From NCBI GenBank assembly GCA_963707445.1, contig CAVPPW010000011.1, positions 6,069 to 70,068 on the forward strand: DNA of 64,000 bases, written 5' to 3'. The notes below the pieces were generated by a model that saw nothing but the letters and a program-made list of their open reading frames with translations, was not told the DNA's origin and made no database searches. Of this stretch, positions 18,675-29,880 are shown piece after piece (within the stretch, counting starts at the first letter, position 1; each line of letters opens with the position of its first letter). Source of the stretch: JALORV01 sp963707445. Its GTDB lineage: Bacteria > Pseudomonadota > Gammaproteobacteria > Burkholderiales > Burkholderiaceae_F. A program made the translations under genes and the position numbers.

Positions 18675-19843
18675 ATGAATCAACCGTACATCATCGGCTG
18701 GGGCCACACCCACTTCGGCAAGCTCGACGCCGTCGACCCGGAACAACTCGTGCGCGAAGCGGTCGAGCCGGCGCTGCAAACGGCCGGACTCCAGCCGCGT
18801 GACATCGACGGCATCTTCGTCGGCCACTTCAATGGCGGTTTTCTGCCGCAGGACTTCAGCAGCGCGCTCGTCGCGCTCGCGTTTCCTGAACTGCGGCACG
18901 TTCCCGCGGTGCGGACCGAAAATGCGTGTGCCACCGGCTCCTCGGCGATCTGGGCCGCGCTCGACGCCGTCGAGGCGGGGCGCATGAAGCGGGCGCTGGT
19001 GGTCGGCTTCGAGGTCATGAATGCGGTTCCCGGCGCCGAAGGTGGCCGAGACTCTGCTCCGCTGCTCGTACGTGAAGGAAGAGGCCGAGCACGCCCGCCG
19101 GATTCGCCGGTGTGTTCGGCAACATCGCCGGCAGCTACTTCGAGCGCTTCGGCGATCAGAGCGATGCGCTGGCGAGCATCTCGGCGAAGAACCACGCGAA
19201 CGGCGTGCACAACCCGTACGCGCACATGCGGCGGGACCTGGGCTACGACTTCTGCCGCAACCCCTCCGAGAAGAACCCGTTTGTCGCCGGTCCGCTGAAG
19301 CGCTCCGACTGCTCGCTCGTGTCCGACGGTGCGGCTGCACTGGTCATCGCGGCCGAGCCAAGTGGCAATGCGACCGTCACTCCGGTGCGCTGGAGATCGC
19401 GGACCCAGGTCAACGAGTTCCTGCCGCTGTCGCGCCGCGACCCGACGCGTTTCGAGGGCGCAGCGTTGGCCTGGCAGCGTGGAATGAAGGCGGCCGGTGC
19501 CTCGCTCGACGACCTCGGTTTCGTCGAGACGCACGACTGCTTCACGATCGCCGAACTGCTCGAGTACGAAGCCATGGGCCTGGCAAAGCACGGGCAGGGT
19601 GCGCGGGTCATTCTCGACGGAGTCACGCGTCGCGACGGCAAGCTTCCCGTCAATCTGTCCGGCGGCCTGAAGTCGCGCGGTCATCCGATCGGGGCGACCG
19701 GTGTGTCGCAGCATGTGATGGCCGCGATGCAGCTCACTGGCACGGCGGGCGACATGCAGGTCGGCAGCCCGAAGCTGGGCGCAGTGTTCAACATGGGTGG
19801 CGCCGCGGTGGCCAACTACCTGAGCGTCCTGGAAACCGCATGA
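18675..19843 (+). CDS. thiolase family protein, SCP2/acetyl-CoA acetyltransferase type (two frame breaks)
   Basis: About 388 residues after removing one base near 19038 and one near 19093. It has the active-site Cys in ENACATGSSAIWAALDAV, the THDCFTIAELLEYEAMG block and GGLKSRGHPIGATGVSQ near the C-terminus, diagnostic of SCP2-type thiolases. The middle frame contributes KVAETLLRCSYVKEEAEH. It would cleave a 3-ketoacyl-CoA. Downstream the CoA ligase begins within a few dozen bases. Confidence 0.9.
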
Positions 19844-19899
19844 ACGCGCCTGACCGTATCGAAGCACTCATGCCGCAAAGCTGTACTGAGAGACAACCG

Positions 19900-21491
19900 A
19901 TGAGCCAGCCACAAGTTGCCAACCTGTCGACCCTGCTTGCGCAGACCGCAGCGCTGTTCCCTGACCGGCCGGGCCTGATCCAGGGCGAGAAGGTCTGGAC
20001 CTGGAGCGAGATCAACGCGCGCGTCGATGCACTGGTGCAGGGGCTGCGATCGCTGGGGGTGAAGGCCGGCGACAAGATCCTGGTGCAGTCACGCAACAAC
20101 GCGCCGCTGTTCGAGAGCTGCTGGGCCGCGTTCCGCCTCGGAGCGGTCTGGGTGCCGACCAACTTCAGGCTGACGCCGCCGGAAGTCGCCTATCTCGGCA
20201 GTTCCAGCGAGGCGGTGGTCATGCTGGCAGAGGACTGTTTCACCGGACATGTGGACGCGGTGAAGTCGGCTTCGTCGAACCTGCGCCATGTCATCACGAT
20301 CGGCCAGCCGCGCGCAGGCGAGATCGGCTACGAGAAGCTGGTGGCCGAGAACGTCGGTGCGCCGACGGCCGATGGCCGACGTGAATTCGGACACGCCGCT
20401 CTGGTACTTCTACACCTCGGGAACGACCGGTCGGCCGAAGGCGGCGATGCTGACCCATGGGCAGATGGCTTTCGTCGTGACCAACCACCTTGCCGACCTC
20501 ATTCCGGGCACCGACGAGAACGACTGCTCGATCGCGGTGGCACCGCTGTCGCACGGCGCTGGAATCCACGCGCTGCTCAACGTTGCGCGCGGCGCGGCAA
20601 CCGTGCTGCTGCCCTCGGACAAGCTCGAGCCGCAAGTCTTCTGGCAACTCGTCGAGAAGCATCGCGTGACCAACGCTTTCACGGTGCCGACGATCGTCAA
20701 GATGCTGGTCGAGGATCCTTCGGTCGATCAGTTCGACCACAGCTCGCTGCGCTATGTGATCTACGCCGGCGCTCCGATGTACCGCGCCGACCAGAAGCGC
20801 GCGCTGCAGAAGCTGGGCAAGGTGCTCGTGCAGTATTTCGGACTCGGCGAAGTGACCGGCTGCATCACGGTTCTCACGCCGGCCATGCACGCTGCTCGAC
20901 GACACGGACCCGAACGCCAACATCGGCTCGTGCGGGCGGCCGCGCACCGGAATGGAGGTCGCGATTCTCGACGAGAACCTGCAGCCGGTTCCGGCCGGCA
21001 CCGTCGGCGAGATCTGCTGCCGCGGACCGGGCGTATTCGCGGGCTACTTCAACAACCCCGAGGCAACGACCAAGGCGTTCCGCGGCGGCTGGTTCCACAC
21101 CGGAGACCTCGGTCGCATGGACGCGCGCGGGCTGCTCTACATCACCGGTCGCGAATCCGACATGTATATCTCGGGTGGCTCCAACGTCTACCCGCGCGAG
21201 GTCGAGGAAGTTCTGCTGACGCACCCCGCAGTGGTCGAGGTGGCCGTGCTCGGTGTTCCGGACGAAAAGTGGGGCGAGATCGGCGTCGCCGTCGTCGTGG
21301 CGAGCCAGCCTGGCCTGAGCGCCGAAATGTTGCTTGCCCATCTTGATGGCCGCTGCGCGAAGTATCGGTGGCCGCGCCAGTTCTATTTCTGGGACTCGCT
21401 GCCGAAGTCCGGCTACGGCAAGGTCACGAAGAAGGACATCCGTGCCCGGCTCATCGAGCGCGGCGATCTGAAGCCCGTCGCCACCAGCTAG
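19900..21491 (+). CDS. acyl-CoA ligase, AMP-forming (two frame breaks)
   Basis: About 529 residues after removing one base near 20374 and one near 20891. The adenylation motifs are clear: YFYTSGTTGRPKAAMLTHG, YFGLGEVTG, GWFHTGDLGRMD, and the C-terminal catalytic-lysine region KSGYGKVTKKDI. It activates a carboxylic acid to its CoA thioester, the likely entry step after TRAP uptake. An in-frame ATG at 19840 overlaps the thiolase stop (ATGA) and is an alternative start. Confidence 0.9.
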
Positions 21492-21539
21492 GGCGCACCG
21501 CCCTGACGATCACATTCATCAAAAAATAGGAGACAAGTC

Positions 21540-22554
21540 ATGAACGTTACCCGTCGCACTGTCCTGCGTGGCGCAGCCGCCGCGGCAGCGCTCGCCATTC
21601 CGGTCCGCAGTGCCTTCGCGCAGAAGGCCGAGTTCACGTACAAGTACGCGAACAACCTGCCGCTGACGCATCCGATGAATCAGCGGGCCAAGGAGATGAC
21701 CGACGCCATCCGCGCCGAGACCAAGGGCCGCGTCGACATCCAGATCTTTCCGAACAATCAGCTCGGGTCCGACACCGACGTACTCAGCCAGCTTCGCTCC
21801 GGCGGCGTCGAGTTCTTCACGCTGTCCGGCCTGATCCTGTCGACGCTGGTGCCGGCGGCCTCGATCAGTGGCATGGGCTTCGCGTTCAACGACTACCCCA
21901 GCGTCTGGAAGGCGATGGACGGCGACCTCGGCGCCTACATCCGCGGCCAGATCGCCAAGGCGAACATCGTCGCGATGGACAAGATCTGGGACAACGGTTT
22001 CCGCCAGATCACGTCGTCGACCAAGCCGATCGCTGCGCCGACTGACCTGAAAGGTTTCAAGATCCGCGTCCCGGTGTCGCCGCTGTGGACGTCGATGTTC
22101 AAGGCTCTCGACGCCGCACCGGCGTCGATCAACTTCGCGGAGGTTTACTCGGCACTGCAGACGAAGATCGTCGACGGCCAGGAGAACCCGCTGGCAATCA
22201 TCTCGACGGCGAAGCTCTTCGAAGTGCAGAAGTACTGCTCGCTGACGAACCACATGTGGGATGGATTCTGGTTCCTCGCCAACCGCCGTGCGTGGGAGAA
22301 GCTGCCGCCCGACCTCGCAGGCGATCGTCGCGAAGCACATCAACGCCGCGGCCGTGAAGGAGCGTGCGGACGTCGCCGAGCTGAACGCCGGCCTGCAGAA
22401 GGACCTCGCGACCAAGGGGATGGCTTTTAACCAGCCCGACAGCGCCGCCTTCCGCGACCAGCTGCGCAAGGCCGGTTTCTACGGCGAATGGAAGGGTAAG
22501 TACGGCGACGAAGCCTGGGCGATCCTCGAACGTTCGGTTGGCAAGCTGACATGA
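21540..22554 (+). CDS. TRAP transporter substrate-binding protein DctP type (frame break near 22316)
   Basis: About 337 residues. The N-terminus TRRTVLRGAAAAAALAIP is a twin-arginine-like signal peptide ending AFA. The mature protein has the DctP layout (KYANNLPLTHPMNQRAKEMT, then FKIRVPVSPLW and EVYSALQTKIVDGQENP). Removing one C near 22316 (GACCTCGCAG read as GACCTGCAG) restores QAIVAKHINAAAVKERADVA and the normal C-terminus. It captures an organic acid in the periplasm for the membrane subunits encoded next. Confidence 0.92.
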
Positions 22555-24509
22555 ACAAGATGCCCCAGCTCCATGCGGCAGGACCCGGTCTCCGCCTGCG
22601 CGGCGGGGCCGGCGGGTCCAGCGCCGCGGCCGACATGCCGAACCATGGCCACGGCATGCAGCCTTCGGGCTTCGCGGACGGCTCGTCTCCCGTCGTGCTC
22701 CTCGATCGTCGGCTCGGCTCGCTGGTCGACTTCGCCGCGGGCGCGCTCGTGCTGGCAGACATCGTGGTGCTGCTGGCCGGCGTCGTCGCGCGCTTCGTGT
22801 TCCACCGGCCGCTCGTGTGGTCGGACGAACTTGCCTCGATGATCTTCATCTGGCTGGCGATGCTGGGCGCGGTCATTGCACTGCGTCGCGGCGAACATAT
22901 GAGCATGACCGCGGTGCTGTCCAAGCTCGACTTCAGAGAATCGCGTGTTGTTCGATGCGATCAGCGTGTGTGCCTCGCTCGCGTTTCTGGCGATGGTGGC
23001 GTGGCCGGCGCTGGAGTACGCCGCGGAGGAGCGCTTCATCACGACGCCCGCGCTCGAGATCTCGAACGCCTGGCGTGCGGCTGCGTTACCGGTCGGCATC
23101 GGTCTGATGATCCTGTTTTCCATCCTGCGCCTGTTGAAGGTTGCCGACTGGCGCACAGGCACGAAGGCCGCGGTGATCGTGAGCGACTCTGGTCGGCGCT
23201 TTTGCGCTTGGCCACGGCCTGTTCGAGGACCTGGGCCGGTTCAACCTGCTGATCTTCTTCGTAGGCGTGGTGGCCGCAGCCGTGTTCAGCGGAATTCCAA
23301 TTGCCTTCGCGTTCGGCCTGGGCACATTCGGGTATCTCGCGCTCGGCACCGACACCGCATTGCCGGTGATCGTCGGCCGCATGGACGAGGGGATGTCGCA
23401 CCTGATCCTTCTTGCCGTACCGCTGTTCGTCTTCCTCGGACTGCTGATCGAAATGACCGGCATGGCCAAGGCCATGATCGCGTTCCTGGCAGGACTGCTC
23501 GGCCATGTGCGCGGCGGGCTTTCGTATGTGCTGGTCGGCGCGATGTATCTCGTCTCCGGCATCTCGGGGTCGAAGGCGGCGGACATGGCCGCGATTGCGC
23601 CGGCGCTGTTTCCAGAAATGAAGCAGCGCGGCGCGAGCGAAGGCGACCTGGTGGCGCTGCTATCGGCTACGGGCGCACAAACGGAAACCGTTCCGCCCAG
23701 CCTCGTGCTGATCACGATCGGATCGGTGACCGGGGTCTCGATTGCCGCCCTGTTCACCGGGGGCCTCGTTCCCGCGGTGGTCCTCGGTCTCATGCTTTGC
23801 GTCGTCGTATGGATTCGATCGCGCAAGGAAGACCTGCGGCATGTGATCCGCCTGCCGCGCGCTCAGGTCGCGAAGCTCGCGGCCATCGCGCTGCCGGCGC
23901 TGGCACTGCCGTTCATCATTCGCGCGGCCGTCGTGGAAGGCGTCGCGACCGCGACCGAGGTTTCGACGATCGGCATCGTCTATGCCGTGCTGGCGGGCCT
24001 CTTCGTATACCGACAGTTCGACTGGAAGCGCCTCGGCCCGATGCTGGTCGCGACGGCTTCGCTGTCGGGCGCGATCCTGCTGATCATCGGCACCGCGACG
24101 GCGATGGCCTGGGGTCTGACCCAGTCCGGATTCTCACGCTCGCTGGCGCAGGAGATGGCTGCAGTTGCCCGGAGGCGCAACCATGTTCCTGGCTGTCTCG
24201 CTGGTGACCTTTGTCGTGCTCGGCTCGGTGCTGGAGGGCATCCCCGCGATCGTGTTGTTCGGCCCGTTGCTGTTTCCGATCGCGCGCGAGCTCGGAATTC
24301 ACGAGGTGCACTACGCGATGGTGGTCGTGCTGTCGATGGGCCTGGGTCTGTTCGCGCCTCCGCTCGGTGTCGGCTACTACGCCGCCTGCGCCATTGGCCG
24401 GGTGCATCCGGACAAGGGCATCCGCCCGATCATCGGTTACATGCTCGCGCTGCTGGTGGGCACCATCGTTGTCGCGGCCGTGCCGTGGCTGTCGATCGGC
24501 TTCCTGTGA
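22551..24509 (+). CDS. fused TRAP transporter small and large permease, DctQM type (three frame breaks)
   Basis: Overlaps the dctP stop by four bases (ATGA). Removing single bases near 22937, 23182 and 24165 yields one frame of about 651 residues. Residues 1-210 are a DctQ-like four-helix part (LVWSDELASMIFIWLAMLGA), joined by VATLVGAFALGHGLFEDLG to a DctM-like part (FVGVVAAAVFSGIPIAFAFG, MDEGMSHLILLAVPLFVFLG, GLFAPPLGVGYYAACAIG). No stop or start separates the two after correction, so this is a natural fusion. It imports the substrate bound by DctP using a sodium or proton gradient. Confidence 0.88.
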
Positions 24510-24658
24510 TGTGGGCGCGCGATGAGCTTGCGACTCATCGCGCAGTCCTGCGCACTCCTGCCGAACGGCGCGCATCCGATCAAGAAGGCGGCAACTGCGA
24601 CCGTCGCATTGCGGCCGGCAAATATTCGATATCACACTGACTCGACCGAGACGACACC

Positions 24659-25183
24659 ATGGCCATCTATAGCCTGCCCCCCTACGAGACCCGCATCGAC
24701 GGCAGCGCCTATGTCGCGCCCGGAGCGATCGTGATCGGATGCGTCACCCTCGAACGGCGCTCGAGCGTCTGGTTCAACGCGGTGATCCGCGGGGACAACG
24801 AGCGGATCGAAGTCGGCGAGGACAGCAATGTCCAGGAGGGCGCCGTGCTGCACACCGACGTCGGCTTTCCGCTGCGCATCGGCAAGCGCGTGAGCGTCGG
24901 GCACCAGGCGACGTTGCATGGTTGCCGGATCGGCGACGGGACTCTGATCGGTATCCAGGCCACGGTCATGAATGGCGCCGAGATCGGCAAGAACTGCATC
25001 GTCGGCGCCGGTGCGGTCGTGACCGAGGGCAAGGTTTTTCCCGACAATGTCCTGATCGTCGGCTGCCCCGCCAAAGTCGTGCGCGAGCTCAAGCCCGAAG
25101 ACATCAAGGGCATCGCCACCAACGCCAGCGACTATGTGGAAAGGGCCAAGCGCTACAAGCTGACGCTGGAAGCGTTCGCCTGA
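24659..25183 (+). CDS. gamma-class carbonic anhydrase family protein
   Basis: A 174-residue left-handed beta-helix with hexapeptide repeats (IVIGCVTLERRSSVWFNAVI onwards). The three zinc histidines are seen in VLHTD, VGHQA and TLHGCRIG. Members such as YrdA and PaaY act as carbonic anhydrases or CoA-related hydrolases. It lies 150 bases after the TRAP genes and may belong to the same cluster. Confidence 0.9.
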   Translation: MAIYSLPPYETRIDGSAYVAPGAIVIGCVTLERRSSVWFNAVIRGDNERIEVGEDSNVQEGAVLHTDVGFPLRIGKRVSVGHQATLHGCRIGDGTLIGIQATVMNGAEIGKNCIVGAGAVVTEGKVFPDNVLIVGCPAKVVRELKPEDIKGIATNASDYVERAKRYKLTLEAFA

Positions 25184-25205
25184 CGAGGTAGCGAGGCGCG
25201 GACAG

Positions 25206-25260
25206 CCGGCCCCGCCGAACCGCTATTCGGCGGATTCCGGCTTTGGCGGGGCGGGGCCGG
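25206..25260. terminator. nested inverted repeats between converging genes
   Basis: CCGGCCCCGCC (25206-25216) pairs with GGCGGGGCCGG (25250-25260), and inside it CCGCCGAA (25212-25219) pairs with TTCGGCGG (25226-25233) around a six-base loop. It lies where the carbonic anhydrase gene and the glycosyltransferase gene converge. No T-tract, so termination is inferred. Confidence 0.4.
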
Positions 25261-26639
25261 ATCAGGCTCGCCAGGTAGCCGGCGACGCGCGCCGGCTGCA
25301 GCAGCAGGCTGTAGCCGAAGACGTACACGAGCAGCCCGCCGACATTGCGCCGGACTTTCAGCCCGTGATCGTTGAACATCGAGCGCATCACGAAGAAGAT
25401 CACGAGGTTCAGCAGCAGTACCGCGGGCAACAGCGTCAGCACCATCGGACCCATCAGCAGGTGGCTGCTGTAGGCGATCGACAGGATCACGCCCGGAACG
25501 AAGCCGAGCGTGAACGCGAGGTCGGTCCATGGAAACAGCAGGTGCCAGACGACGAACAGCATCGAGGTGCGCCGCTTGACCAGTTCACGCTCGGCAGCTC
25601 CGTCAGCGCGCGCAGCGTCACGCGCGCGTGCCGCATGCGCTGCTGCAGGAACGACTTGACGTCGGCGGGGACGATGATGAAGCAGCAGGCGTCCTCGGCA
25701 AAGCCGACGCGCCAGCCTTTCTGCAGCATGTCCCAGGTCAGCAGTACGTCTTCGGCCACGTCGGAGCGCCAGCCGCCGATTTCCTTCAGCGCGACGCGGT
25801 CGTAGATCGTGAACGCCGCTTCGGCGACCACGGTGCCCTGGTAGCGCGACTGCATCCGCTTCATCGACGCCAGGCCATGGAAGTAGTCCCACTCCTGGGC
25901 GCGGGTCAGCCAGTTGTCGCGCGAATTGCGCACCAGCACGCAGCCGGAGATCGCACGCACGTCGGGCTCGGACGCCGATGTAGCGCTCGACCATGCTCCA
26001 CAGCGCGTCGCCGAACAGGATCGCGTCGGCGTCGAGCGTCACTACGAGGTCATGCTGGGCCGCCTCGAGCGCGCGGTTCATCGCAGCGGCCTTGCCGCGG
26101 TTGCGGCTCTGGCGCAGCACCTTGATCCAGCGGTAACCCATGTCACGCACGATCTGCGCCGTGCGATCGGTCGAGGCATCGTCGATCAGGATCACTTCGA
26201 ACGGTCCGGGATACTCCTGGCGCCGGATGCTCTCGATCGTCTGGGCAATCGACTGGGCTTGATCGCGCACGTACATCAGTACCGACAGCGCCGGGTAGCG
26301 GGCCAGCGCACGTCGCGGCGGGCGCTTGTCGAGCAACAGGGTCGCGACGATGAACATGTTCATCGTGCTCGGTACCAGCGCCAGTCCGCCGGTGAAGAAG
26401 GTTGCGGCCACGAGGCCCACCGAATCGGCCAGTGCTTCGAACCAGAACGACGCGGCCCACACGGTGAACCCGAACCACAGCGCGGTGACAGCCGTTACCG
26501 CGAGCAGACGGCGACGCTGCGCCGGCTCCGCGTGACGCAGCCGCGGCAGATCGATCAGCGGGGCGCGTGCCGGTGCCTGAGGGGCAGGGGCTTCGCGTGA
26601 CACCGGCTTTGCGGCCGATCGCGGCAGCGGATTGCCCAT
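25223..26639 (-). CDS. membrane glycosyltransferase family 2, PgaC-like (three frame breaks)
   Basis: About 471 residues after correction. Order: two N-terminal helices, GT2 catalytic core with EVILIDDASTDRTAQIV and the TLDADAILFG DxD motif, SDVAEDVLLTWDMLQKGWRV, QQRMRHARV in the place of QxxRW, then three C-terminal helices. Processive synthases of this kind polymerise and export poly-N-acetylglucosamine or related polysaccharides. One extra base near 25970, one missing near 25592 and one extra near 25250 explain the breaks; the last restores the ending AKPESAE and a stop at 25223. No pgaA, pgaB or pgaD homologue is nearby. Confidence 0.85.
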
Positions 26640-26731
26640 GCCTACTCCTGGCGGCGAGCCGCGCGAGCGCGCGTGTTTCGGTGATGCGTTTCGACGTTCA
26701 TCGGTGGTCCCCTGTTGCGAGAACGGCTGCG

Positions 26732-27307
26732 CTAACGCGCCCCCTCGGAGGCGCGGCGAACCTCGAACTCGCGCTTCGCCTTGACGTACTCGTTGACGCA
26801 CTCGACCGTTGCGGAGCTCGATTCCTTGCAGGTGGCCGAAGGCTTGTAGAAGCGCTTCCATGCCTCCTCAGCCTCGGTGGCCGAGCGCTGCGCCAGTTCG
26901 ACGACGGCGCGCCGGCGCGCCATTTCTTCGCGCTCGGCGCGGGCCTTCGCTTCCACTTCGGCGTCTACAAGCAGGCTCGCACGCCGGGACTTTTCTGCGG
27001 CTTCCTCAGCAACGATGCGCTCCTGCTCGGCGCGCGCCTGGGCCTCGCGCTCCGCGTAGCTCGGTTGAGCGGGCTTTGCACGGGCGGCAGCCGCCCGGGC
27101 CTGCGCCGCTGCAGCGGCTATGGCCGCGGTGGACTCCGCGCTCGGCCCGGCTGATTCGAGCCATTGCATGAAGAATGCGCCGAGCATCAGCACGAGGCCG
27201 CAGCCGATGACGACAATGGGATTGACGGGCTTGTCCATGCGCCGCTTGGCGGACGGACTGGCGTTCTGGCGCGGTGTCAGCGGGACAGTCGTAGGGGTTG
27301 AGCTCAT
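26732..27307 (-). CDS. hypothetical single-pass membrane protein with Ala-rich coiled coil
   Basis: About 191 residues: a basic N-terminus, one membrane helix (PIVVIGCGLVLMLGAFFMQW) near residue 40, then a long Ala/Glu/Arg coiled coil (EAQARAEQERIVAEEAAEK) and a C-terminal stretch with two Cys (SATCKESSSATVECVNEYV). Just upstream of the glycosyltransferase on the same strand, so possibly an envelope partner. Family not recognised. Confidence 0.6.
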   Translation of the reverse strand: MSSTPTTVPLTPRQNASPSAKRRMDKPVNPIVVIGCGLVLMLGAFFMQWLESAGPSAESTAAIAAAAAQARAAAARAKPAQPSYAEREAQARAEQERIVAEEAAEKSRRASLLVDAEVEAKARAEREEMARRRAVVELAQRSATEAEEAWKRFYKPSATCKESSSATVECVNEYVKAKREFEVRRASEGAR

Positions 27308-27633
27308 CTTCGACAAATTGCGATTCCGGTATTCAGCGCTGAATCGGCATCGTCGGAGCCGACTGCAATTGAAAATCAGCGCAATCGACCGCTATCGCCC
27401 GCGATTTCAGAAATGGCGTCCGATTCGCCGCCAATTTCCTTGAACCGCAAATGGCTCGGCAGCTTGGTCAAGGTCGGAGTCGCACGTTGCTCCTCCAAAC
27501 GGACGATGGCCTCTCGGCTCCTCGAACGATTTTCCGCGGAGAACGATCCGGGCAAAGGATGATTGACAATCGCACGCCGTACCACTCGCGAAGCCGCCGT
27601 TCTACCGCGACGCTTCGCCGATGAGCGTGGCGA
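27308..27633. other. intergenic region, no gene recognised
   Basis: About 325 bases between two minus-strand genes. A 69-codon frame exists at 27376-27585 on the minus strand but has no supporting start signal or family resemblance. Confidence 0.5.
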
Positions 27634-29676
27634 CTACAGCAGCAAGCGACGCAGTTCCCCGGCGTCGAACGGTTTCACCAGGTGATGGTCGAAGCCGACC
27701 ACGATGGCGCGCGCTCGGTCCTGTGGCTGACCATAACCGGTGATCGCAATCAGCCGCGGACAGCCTTCTGCCGCTCGTAACTGCTGTGCCACTTGATAGC
27801 CATCGATTCCCGGCAGTCCAAGGTCCAGCAGAACGACGTCCGGTTTGACGCGCGCCGCCGCGGCAAGACCTTCGGTTCCGGTGGCTGCCTCGTACACATC
27901 GTGGCCAGCGCTCGTCAGTTGCATGCGCAGCGACTCGCGACCGTCGGCATCGTCTTCGATGATCAGGATGCGTCGGCCCCGGCCGTTACCCCCGGACTTC
28001 GGTTGCACCGGCGTCTTCACAACAGGCGGCTCGATGGCGGGCAGTCTGACGGTGAAGGTGCAGCCCTTCGACGGGCCGTCGCTTGCCGCGGTGAGGCTGC
28101 CTCCGTGCGCCTGCACGAGGCGATGGCTCAGTGTCAGTCCGACGCCGAGCCCGCCCTCCGAGCGATCCAGGCTGCGCGTTCCCTGGACGAAGAGTTCGAA
28201 GACGTGCGGCAGCAGGTCCGCGGCGATTCCGACGCCGGTGTCGCGAACTCGCAGTACCGCCGCGTCGCCTTCGCGCAGCGTCTGGACTTCAATCTGGCCG
28301 TCGGCTGGCGTGTACTTGATTGCGTTCTGCAACAGGTTGTCGACGATCTGACTCAGGCGGACTGCGTCGCCATTGACCCATGCCGGCGTGGTTTCGACGG
28401 TGATGCGATGCCGTTCCAGCCGGCCACTGTTGCGCAAGGTCGCGAGACATCGCTCGACGATCTCGGCCAGATCGACCTTTTCGGCTACGAGCGCGATTTT
28501 GCCGCTCGCGACACGCGCGACATCGAGCAGATCATCGATCAGGCGGCTCAGATGCTTGGCTTGCCGGCCGATGATCTCGATTGCACGGCCGGAGAACGAG
28601 GGGTTCGAATCGGCGATCCGCAGGACCTCGGCAGCATTCGAAATCGCGCCAAGGGGATTGCGCAGCTCGTGGCTGAGCATCGCGATGAAGTCGTCCTTGG
28701 CGCGATTCGCCGTTTCGGCCTCGGCGCGGGCGGCCTGCTCGAGCCGCAGTAGCGACGCCCGCTCCTGCTCGATCGCCTTGCGCTCCCAGACCAGAGCCGC
28801 CACTGGCAGCGTGAGCGCGGAGATCGTCCCCATGAAGCTCTGCAGCAGCAGCAGCGATTCGTTGTCGCTGCCCATGACAAAAGGCCCGGTACCTCGCACG
28901 GTCGCCCACGTGGCGATCGTTGCGAGCACCGCGACCGAGGTGGCGACTTCCCGCTGACCGAAGCGAAACGCCGCCCAGATCAGCGGCGGAATGCACAAAA
29001 ACGGAAGGGGATAGTGACCGAGTGCCGGGTGCGCGAATACGAGCGCGCCTGTGGCCGACACGACGAAGAAGAGCAGCAGCGCCTCGAAGGGGCGTTCTCG
29101 CAATGTGCCTGGCGGTGTCGTTGCCCACAGGACCAGCAAAGGAGCCACGATCAGTGCGCCGGCGGCGTCGCCGAGCCACCATGTCAACCAGATGCTGACG
29201 AACGAATCCCAGGTGGCCTCGCCGGTGACGGCGAGCGACGTCGCGCCGATCGTGGCACTGATTGCGGTGCTGATCAGGCCGGCCAGCACGATGAATCGCA
29301 GGAAGTTCCGCGCGCGCTCGAATGCGTGTAATCCGTCGGCGTAACGCTCCACCAGCAGTGCACCGACCACCGCCTCCAGCGTATTGCCGGCCGCAATGCC
29401 GATCGAGCTGGTGACTGCGCCGGCGATGCTGATGTTGACGAGGAACGCGCCGATGAAGATCGCGGGCCAGGCCCGGACGCCAAGGAGCAGCACGGCCGCC
29501 AGCGCGATTCCGGTCGGCGGCCACACCGGAGACGCGCTTGCGTGCACGAAGGCAAAATGCAGCCCGAGCTTGCCGGCGAGAAAGTAGACGACGACCAGGC
29601 CGCCAAGCATCAGGCCGCGGTGCAGCCGTTTACGCTCGGGCCAGTCTAGCCGTAGAGCAGCGATAAATCGTTGCAT
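27634..29676 (-). CDS. MASE1 hybrid sensor histidine kinase with receiver domain
   Basis: 680 residues. Residues 20-300 form a MASE1 membrane sensor of eight or more helices (VWPPTGIALAAVLLLG, WLTWWLGDAAGALIVAPLL). Then HisKA with the phospho-acceptor in SHELRNPLGAI, an HATPase domain (NLLQNAIKYTP, DTGVGI, GGLGVGLTLS) and a C-terminal receiver (IIEDDADGRES, phospho-acceptor in LLDLGLPG, final KPF). No partner regulator gene is adjacent, so output likely goes through its own receiver or a distant protein. Confidence 0.93.
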   Translation of the reverse strand: MQRFIAALRLDWPERKRLHRGLMLGGLVVVYFLAGKLGLHFAFVHASASPVWPPTGIALAAVLLLGVRAWPAIFIGAFLVNISIAGAVTSSIGIAAGNTLEAVVGALLVERYADGLHAFERARNFLRFIVLAGLISTAISATIGATSLAVTGEATWDSFVSIWLTWWLGDAAGALIVAPLLVLWATTPPGTLRERPFEALLLFFVVSATGALVFAHPALGHYPLPFLCIPPLIWAAFRFGQREVATSVAVLATIATWATVRGTGPFVMGSDNESLLLLQSFMGTISALTLPVAALVWERKAIEQERASLLRLEQAARAEAETANRAKDDFIAMLSHELRNPLGAISNAAEVLRIADSNPSFSGRAIEIIGRQAKHLSRLIDDLLDVARVASGKIALVAEKVDLAEIVERCLATLRNSGRLERHRITVETTPAWVNGDAVRLSQIVDNLLQNAIKYTPADGQIEVQTLREGDAAVLRVRDTGVGIAADLLPHVFELFVQGTRSLDRSEGGLGVGLTLSHRLVQAHGGSLTAASDGPSKGCTFTVRLPAIEPPVVKTPVQPKSGGNGRGRRILIIEDDADGRESLRMQLTSAGHDVYEAATGTEGLAAAARVKPDVVLLDLGLPGIDGYQVAQQLRAAEGCPRLIAITGYGQPQDRARAIVVGFDHHLVKPFDAGELRRLLL

Positions 29677-29880
29677 GCCGAAGGCCCCGTACGCCTACCG
29701 CCGGTGAGCAAGGACATTAGTCGCGCAACGCGAACTCGGCAATGGCCCGGAAGCGAGTGGGAGAATGGTGTCGATGAAAGAGCATATCCGCTGCGGCGGC
29801 GGATCTGCGGCCCAGGAAGCCTGGCAGAGCGGGTCCGCCGCTCATGTCGGGGCCGCCGGCAGGCGCGCGCCACATAGGTC

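Noticed and set aside
27376..27585. A 69-codon minus-strand frame in the gap before the MASE1 kinase
   Set aside because: No ribosome site, odd composition and no family resemblance.
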